Shown one piece after another: positions 57,892-64,000 of a stretch of DNA of 64,000 bases. Every line of letters begins with the position of its first letter. Position 1 is the stretch's first letter. The translations under genes were made by a program, and so were the position numbers. Source of the stretch: Ceratothoa steindachneri (Eukaryota > Arthropoda > Malacostraca > Isopoda > Cymothoidae); the NCBI GenBank assembly GCA_963969495.1, contig OZ018335.1, positions 88,136,440-88,200,439 of the forward strand, written 5' to 3'. Below the pieces are notes generated by a model. The model did not search any database, was not told the DNA's origin, and was given only the letters and a program-made list of their open reading frames with translations.

Positions 57892-58532
57892 ATTATTTTG
57901 TTCTTAATTTTTTAGAGCTCTAGTTTTCTTTGCAGTCTCTAGATCCAAAGTTGTCCACTCGAGTTATATACATTTCATTCATTTTCACTTTTAACAACTA
58001 CGAGGTCACTTCTATTTGAAATTATAAGATGAGAGCTCCGTCAAGAAAGTGTAATGCAGATGCTGACAGACAAAAGGAGAATCCAACCAGAGAATCGAAA
58101 GAACAGGGCATAATAGTAATCAAGGCAGCTACAGTACCGTCCAAGACTAGAGAACAAAGTCTTCTAACCACACAAAAAGAAGATTTGGACACAACACACG
58201 AAATACTACAAAAGGAAGTAATTTAATGTATAGAAAAGGCGATTACGTTAAGGTAAATAATATCCGAACAAAGATTCGCCCTTGGCTGAATTAAAAACCA
58301 AGAAACGGTATTCACTTTAGTATGTTAATTCGGTTTTAACAACTTGTCACAGCAGGACAGGAACATCCTAGTCACTGATAAAAGAAATATGCATAAGTGT
58401 AGAAGTATATTGCTTGTCATTTATTTATGGTGAACATACACAATAAAAAAAAACGTTTCTAAGAAGAAATTGGTTCAATCTTCAAAAAAGCAATTTACCT
58501 ATTTTAGTTTATGTAAGCTGGAAAAATTCGAA

Positions 58533-59454
58533 TACGAAGGGCGGTCAATAAGTTTTGCGAATCGGTAGGGCAAAACAGAGGAAGGGGGATGGCTGTTTGT
58601 GGGGGTGTTAGAATAAGTTATGACAAGTTAGGACCTGCAGCCGCACGCTCCTTACTAGTCTATTTAAGAAGCAGTAGCTGATCGCAGATCGTCAGTCACA
58701 AATTTTTCAACAATGGAGAAGGTTGAGCACCGCTCGGTGATCAAACTTTTGACCAAGGAAGGTAAGAATGCAAAAGAGATCCATGAACGCATGGTTGCAG
58801 TGTACACCGACACCGCCCATTCTTATGCAACCATTGCTCGCTGGAATAGGGAGTTCTGCCGTGGTCGTGAGTCCCTTGAAGATGACCCCCGTCCAAGACG
58901 CCCGTCAAACCTGACCAACGAGGACAATGTGGCCCGTGTGGAGAGTATGATCCTCGAAAATCGACGGGTGAAGTTCGAAGAAATCGAGCGAGAACTTGGA
59001 ATATCACATGGAAGTGTTATCAACATCATCTACGACAATTTGGCCATGACCAAGGTCTCTGCCCTTTGGGTCCCTAGAAACCTCACGCCCCATGATCGAC
59101 TTCAACGTCGTCAAAGTCCACAAGGCTAGAGTTGCACACGTGCGGATTCGAGGAGCTCAACCATCCCTCCTACAGTCCAGATCTCGCCCCTAGCGACTAC
59201 TTTTTATTTCGCCAGCTCAAGGCTGCACTGCGTGGACGACGGTTTGTGGACGATGAAGATGTTCAGCTCGCCGTCCAGGAGTGGATTGAACAGCAGTCTG
59301 GAGATTTCTGGTTGTCGGGAATTCGAAGCCTCAGGGACAAGTGGCGCGAGTGCATTGAAGTCGAGGGTAGTTATATTGAAAAATAATAAATCCCTTTTCC
59401 TCATATCTCGTTTTCTTATATCCGAATTGCAAAACTTATTGACCGCTCCTCCTA
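58533..59454 (+). mobile_element. Deleted mariner-like element, array copy 5
   Basis: C-terminal frame 59132-59386 with DYFLF and RDKWRE. Shares ESM with copy 4. Confidence 0.9.
58713..59129 (+). CDS. Mariner DNA-binding half, array copy 5
   Basis: Open over 138 codons; ESM as in copy 4, plus Phe to Leu in VIKF/VIKL at residue 12. Confidence 0.6.
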   Translation: MEKVEHRSVIKLLTKEGKNAKEIHERMVAVYTDTAHSYATIARWNREFCRGRESLEDDPRPRRPSNLTNEDNVARVESMILENRRVKFEEIERELGISHGSVINIIYDNLAMTKVSALWVPRNLTPHDRLQRRQSPQG

Positions 59455-60095
59455 ATTATTTTGTTCTTAATTTTTTAGAGCTCTAGTTTTCTTTGCAGTC
59501 TCTAGATCCAAAGTTGTCCACTCGAGTTATATACATTTCATTCATTTTCACTTTTAACAACTACGAGGTCACTTCTATTTGAAATTATAAGATGAGAGCT
59601 CCGTCAAGAAAGTGTAATGCGGATGCTGACAGACAAAAGGAGAATCCAACCAGAGAATCGAAAGAACAGGGCATAATAGTAATCAAGGCAGCTACAGTAC
59701 CGTCCAAGACTAGAGAACAAAGTCTTCTAACCACACAAAAAGAAGATTTGGACACAACACACGAAATACTACAAAAGGAAGTAATTTAATGTATAGAAAA
59801 GGCGATTACGTTAAGGTAAATAATATCCGAACAAAGATTCGCCCTTGGCTGAATTAAAAACCAAGAAACGGTATTCACTTTAGTATGTTGATTCGGTTTT
59901 AACAACTTGTCACAGCAGGACAGGAACATCCTAGTCACTGATAAAAGAAATATGCATAAGTGTAGAAGTATATTGCTTGTCATTTATTTATGGTGAACAT
60001 ACACAATAAAAAAAAACGTTTCTAAGAAGAAATTGGTTCAATCTTCAAAAAAGCAATTTACCTATTTTAGTTTATGTAAGCTGGAAAAATTCGAA

Positions 60096-61017
60096 TACGA
60101 AGGGCGGTCAATAAGTTTTGCGAATCGGTAGGGCAAAACAGAGGAAGGGGGATGGCTGTTTGTGGGGGTGTTAGAATAAGTTATGACAAGTTAGGACCTG
60201 CAGCCGCACGCTCCTTACTAGTCTATTTAAGAAGCAGTAGCTGATCGCAGATCGTCAGTCACAAATTTTTCAACAATGGAGAAGGTTGAGCACCGCTCGG
60301 TGATCAAATTTTTGACCAAGGAAGGTAAGAATGCAAAAGAGATCCATGAACGCATGGTTGCAGTGTACACCGACACCGCCCATTCTTATGCAACCATTGC
60401 TCGCTGGAATAGGGAGTTCTGCCGTGGTCGTGAGTCCCTTGAAGATGACCCCCGTCCAAGACGCCCGTCAAACCTGACCAACGAGGACAATGTGGCCCGT
60501 GTGGAGAGGATGATCCTCGAAAATCGACGGGTGAAGTTCGAAGAAATCGAGCGAGAACTTGGAATATCACATGGAAGTGTTATCAACATCATCTACGACA
60601 ATTTGGCCATGACCAAGGTCTCTGCCCTTTGGGTCCCTAGAAACCTCACGCCCCATGATCGACTTCAACGTCGTCAAAGTCCACAAGGCTAGAGTTGCAC
60701 ACGTGCGGATTCGAGGAGCTCAACCATCCCTCCTACAGTCCAGATCTCGCCCCTAGCGACTACTTTTCATTCCGCCAGCTCAAGGCTGCACTGCGTGGAC
60801 GACGGTTTGTGGACGATGAAGATGTTCAGCTCGCCGTCCAGGAGTGGATTGAACAGCAGTCTGGAGATTTCTGGTTGTCGGGAATTCGAAGCCTCAGGGA
60901 CAAGTGGCGCAAGTGCATTGAAGTCGAGGGTAGTTATATTGAAAAATAATAAATCCCTTTTCCTCATATCTCGTTTTCTTATATCCGAATTGCAAAACTT
61001 ATTGACCGCTCCTCCTA
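60096..61017 (+). mobile_element. Deleted mariner-like element, array copy 6
   Basis: C-terminal frame 60695-60949 with DYFSF and RDKWRK, the copy 3 type, although it sits between copies of the DYFLF type. Confidence 0.9.
60276..60692 (+). CDS. Mariner DNA-binding half, array copy 6
   Basis: Open over 138 codons; same protein as copies 1 and 3. Confidence 0.6.
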   Translation: MEKVEHRSVIKFLTKEGKNAKEIHERMVAVYTDTAHSYATIARWNREFCRGRESLEDDPRPRRPSNLTNEDNVARVERMILENRRVKFEEIERELGISHGSVINIIYDNLAMTKVSALWVPRNLTPHDRLQRRQSPQG

Positions 61018-61658
61018 ATTATTTTGTTCTTAATTTTTTAGAGCTCTAGTTTTCTTTGCAGTCTCTAGATCCAAAGTTGTCCACTCGAGTTATATACATT
61101 TCATTCATTTTCACTTTTAACAACTACGAGGTCACTTCTATTTGAAATTATAAGATGAGAGCTCCGTCAAGAAAGTGTAATGCGGATGCTGACAGACAAA
61201 AGGAGAATCCAACCAGAGAATCGAAAGAACAGGGCATAATAGTAATCAAGGCAGCTACAGTACCGTCCAAGACTAGAGAACAAAGTCTTCTAACCACACA
61301 AAAAGAAGATTTGGACACAACACACGAAATACTACAAAAGGAAGTAATTTAATGTATAGAAAAGGCGATTACGTTAAGGTAAATAATATCCGAACAAAGA
61401 TTCGCCCTTGGCTGAATTAAAAACCAAGAAACGGTATTCACTTTAGTATGTTAATTCGGTTTTAACAACTTGTCACAGCAGGACAGGAACATCCTAGTCA
61501 CTGATAAAAGAAATATGCATAAGTGTAGAAGTATATTGCTTGTCATTTATTTATGGTGAACATACACAATAAAAAAAAACGTTTCTAAGAAGAAATTGGT
61601 TCAATCTTCAAAAAAGCAATTTACCTATTTTAGTTTATGTAAGCTGGAAAAATTCGAA

Positions 61659-62580
61659 TACGAAGGGCGGTCAATAAGTTTTGCGAATCGGTAGGGCAAA
61701 ACAGAGGAAGGGGGATGGCTGTTTGTGGGGGTGTTAGAATAAGTTATGACAAGTTAGGACCTGCAGCCGCACGCTCCTTACTAGTCTATTTAAGAAGCAG
61801 TAGCTGATCGCAGATCGTCAGTCACAAATTTTTCAACAATGGAGAAGGTTGAGCACCGCTCGGTGATCAAATTTTTGACCAAGGAAGGTAAGAATGCAAA
61901 AGAGATCCATGAACGCATGGTTGCAGTGTACACCGACACCGCCCATTCTTATGCAACCATTGCTCGCTGGAATAGGGAGTTCTGCCGTGGTCGTGAGTCC
62001 CTTGAAGATGACCCCCGTCCAAGACGCCCGTCAAACCTGACCAACGAGGACAATGTGGCCCGTGTGGAGAGGATGATCCTCGAAAATCGACGGGTGAAGT
62101 TCGAAGAAATCGAGCAAGAACTTGGAATATCACATGGAAGTGTTATCAACATCATCTACGACAATTTGGCCATGACCAAGGTCTCTGCCCTTTGGGTCCC
62201 TAGAAACCTCACGCCCCATGATCGACTTCAACGTCGTCAAAGTCCACAAGGCTAGAGTTGCACACGTGCGGATTCGAGGAGCTCAACCATCCCTCCTACA
62301 GTCCAGATCTCGCCCCTAGCGACTACTTTTTATTTCGCCAGCTCAAGGCTGCAATGCGTGGACGACGGTTTGTGGACGATGAAGATGTTCAGCTCGCCGT
62401 CCAGGAGTGGATTGAACAGCAGTCTGGAGATTTCTGGTTGTCGGGAATTCGAAGCCTCAGGGACAAGTGGCGCGAGTGCATTGAAGTCGAGGGTAGTTAT
62501 ATTGAAAAATAATAAATCCCTTTTCCTCATATCTCGTTTTCTTATATCCGAATTGCAAAACTTATTGACCGCTCCTCCTA
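61659..62580 (+). mobile_element. Deleted mariner-like element, array copy 7
   Basis: C-terminal frame 62258-62512 with DYFLF, AMRG and RDKWRE. The HTH frame has EIEQ. Confidence 0.9.
61839..62255 (+). CDS. Mariner DNA-binding half, array copy 7
   Basis: Open over 138 codons; Arg to Gln in EIER/EIEQ before ELGIS. Confidence 0.6.
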   Translation: MEKVEHRSVIKFLTKEGKNAKEIHERMVAVYTDTAHSYATIARWNREFCRGRESLEDDPRPRRPSNLTNEDNVARVERMILENRRVKFEEIEQELGISHGSVINIIYDNLAMTKVSALWVPRNLTPHDRLQRRQSPQG

Positions 62581-63221
62581 ATTATTTTGTTCTTAATTTT
62601 TTAGAGCTCTAGTTTTCTTTGCAGTCTCTAGATCCAAAGTTGTCCACTCGAGTTATATACATTTCATTCATTTTCACTTTTAACAACTACGAGGTCACTT
62701 CTATTTGAAATTATAAGATGAGAGCTCCGTCAAGAAAGTGTAATGCGGATGCTGACAGACAAAAGGAGAATCCAACCAGAGAATCGAAAGAACAGGGCAT
62801 AATAGTAATCAAGGCAGCTACAGTACCGTCCAAGACTAGAGAACAAAGTCTTCTAACCACACAAAAAGAAGATTTGGACACAACACACGAAATACTACAA
62901 AAGGAAGTAATTTAATGTATAGAAAAGGCGATTACGTTAAGGTAAATAATATCCGAACAAAGATTCGCCCTTGGCTGAATTAAAAACCAAGAAACGGTAT
63001 TCACTTTAGTATGTTGATTCGGTTTTAACAACTTGTCACAGCAGGACAGGAACATCCTAGTCACTGATAAAAGAAATATGCATAAGTGTAGAAGTATATT
63101 GCTTGTCATTTATTTATGGTGAACATACACAATAAAAAAAAACGTTTCTAAGAAGAAATTGGTTCAATCTTCAAAAAAGCAATTTACCTATTTTAGTTTA
63201 TGTAAGCTGGAAAAATTCGAA

Positions 63222-64000
63222 TACGAAGGGCGGTCAATAAGTTTTGCGAATCGGTAGGGCAAAACAGAGGAAGGGGGATGGCTGTTTGTGGGGGTGTTAG
63301 AATAAGTTATGACAAGTTAGGACCTGCAGCCGCACGCTCCTTACTAGTCTATTTAAGAAGCAGTAGCTGATCGCAGATCGTCAGTCACAAATTTTTCAAC
63401 AATGGAGAAGGTTGAGCACCGCTCGGTGATCAAATTTTTGACCAAGGAAGGTAAGAATGCAAAAGAGATCCATGAACGCATGGTTGCAGTGTACACCGAC
63501 ACCGCCCATTCTTATGCAACCATTGCTCGCTGGAATAGGGAGTTCTGCCGTGGTCGTGAGTCCCTTGAAGATGACCCCCGTCCAAGACGCCCGTCAAACC
63601 TGACCAACGAGGACAATGTGGCCCGTGTGGAGAGGATGATCCTCGAAAATCGACGGGTGAAGTTCGAAGAAATCGAGCGAGAACTTGGAATATCACATGG
63701 AAGTGTTATCAACATCATCTACGACAATTTGGCCATGACCAAGGTCTCTGCCCTTTGGGTCCCTAGAAACCTCACGCCCCATGATCGACTTCAACGTCGT
63801 CAAAGTCCACAAGGCTAGAGTTGCACACGTGCGGATTCGAGGAGCTCAACCATCCCTCCTACAGTCCAGATCTCGCCCCTAGCGACTACTTTTTATTTCG
63901 CCAGCTCAAGGCTGCAATGCGTGGACGACGGTTTGTGGACGATGAAGATGTTCAGCTCGCCGTCCAGGAGTGGATTGAACAGCAGTCTGGAGATTTCTGG
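63222..64000 (+). mobile_element. Deleted mariner-like element, array copy 8 (cut by window end)
   Basis: HTH frame complete; the C-terminal part is cut at 64000. Shares AMRG and DYFLF with copy 7. Confidence 0.9.
63402..63818 (+). CDS. Mariner DNA-binding half, array copy 8
   Basis: Open over 138 codons; same protein as copies 1, 3 and 6. Confidence 0.6.
   Translation: MEKVEHRSVIKFLTKEGKNAKEIHERMVAVYTDTAHSYATIARWNREFCRGRESLEDDPRPRRPSNLTNEDNVARVERMILENRRVKFEEIERELGISHGSVINIIYDNLAMTKVSALWVPRNLTPHDRLQRRQSPQG

Larger units (their letters stand above)
51907..64000 (+). repeat. 1563-bp macrosatellite, 7 full units plus a partial eighth
   Basis: Units start at 51907, 53470, 55033, 56596, 58159, 59722, 61285 and 62848; the last is cut by the window end. 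Every landmark recurs at exactly 1563-bp steps, so there is no net insertion or deletion across seven periods. Copies differ by scattered substitutions only. Each unit consists of about 374 bp of AT-rich sequence, a 922-bp deleted mariner, about 238 bp of AT-rich sequence, and the first 27-28 bp of a Tc1-type terminus at the right edge. 1563 is divisible by three, so frames are in register from unit to unit. Confidence 0.97.

Noticed and set aside
51907..64000. Macrosatellite as a family of functional transposase genes
   Set aside because: The region coding for two of the three catalytic Asp is deleted in all units, so none can encode an active transposase.

Overview
This is a repeat-dominated stretch of a eukaryotic, almost certainly animal, nuclear genome. 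Nothing looks bacterial or viral: there are no operons, and nearly every long reading frame belongs to a transposon. The mix of non-LTR retrotransposons (RTE-like, RNase H-bearing jockey/I-like, L2-like and CR1-like), Tc1 and mariner relics, (TA)n microsatellites and two satellite DNAs fits an invertebrate. The style of the jockey-like RNase H family suggests an arthropod, perhaps a crustacean, but that is a weak inference from memory of similar proteins.

Layout. 1-9 kb: a small Tc1-type MITE (114-651), an AT-rich repeat, a minus-strand RTE-like LINE (about 2160-5640) and a decayed LINE of a family called J here (about 5690-8883). 9-11 kb: the only host-like coding signal, two phase-compatible terminal exons (9527-9637 and 10816-10880). 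12.8-18.1 kb: two J-family LINEs head to tail. 18.1-24.3 kb: a Tc1 relic and a long minus-strand jockey-like LINE with gag, endonuclease, RT and RNase H. 24.7-26.0 kb: a foldback element with long inverted arms. 26.7-28.9 kb: an L2-like LINE. 28.9-31.1 kb: hammerhead-like motifs beside (TA)n, a Tc1 relic and an internally deleted mariner. 32.4-47.2 kb: a 37-bp satellite in three blocks, separated by 8 kb that includes a CR1-like LINE with an esterase ORF1, and by a 1.4-kb mariner. 48.8-51.9 kb: TA tracts, a long palindrome, a hammerhead-like inverted repeat, a tRNA-like SINE head and a solo foldback arm. 51.9-64.0 kb: a macrosatellite.

The macrosatellite is the most striking feature. A 1563-bp unit is repeated seven full times plus a partial copy that runs off the window, with no length change between copies. 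Each unit contains a 922-bp mariner deletion derivative whose catalytic core is gone. Its DNA-binding half stays open as a 138-codon frame in all eight copies, and its terminal inverted repeats are still recognisable. The right edge of each unit is the first 27-28 bp of a Tc1-type inverted repeat, the same terminus that bounds the MITE at 114-651. The array is thus a satellite built from two DNA transposon families that carries, in every unit, both a potential DNA-binding protein and its likely binding sites. Whether that protein is made is unknown.

Apart from the two exons (and one doubtful frame at 12357-12626) I see no host genes. Names such as J and B are labels used only in this annotation; clade assignments come from motifs read by eye.
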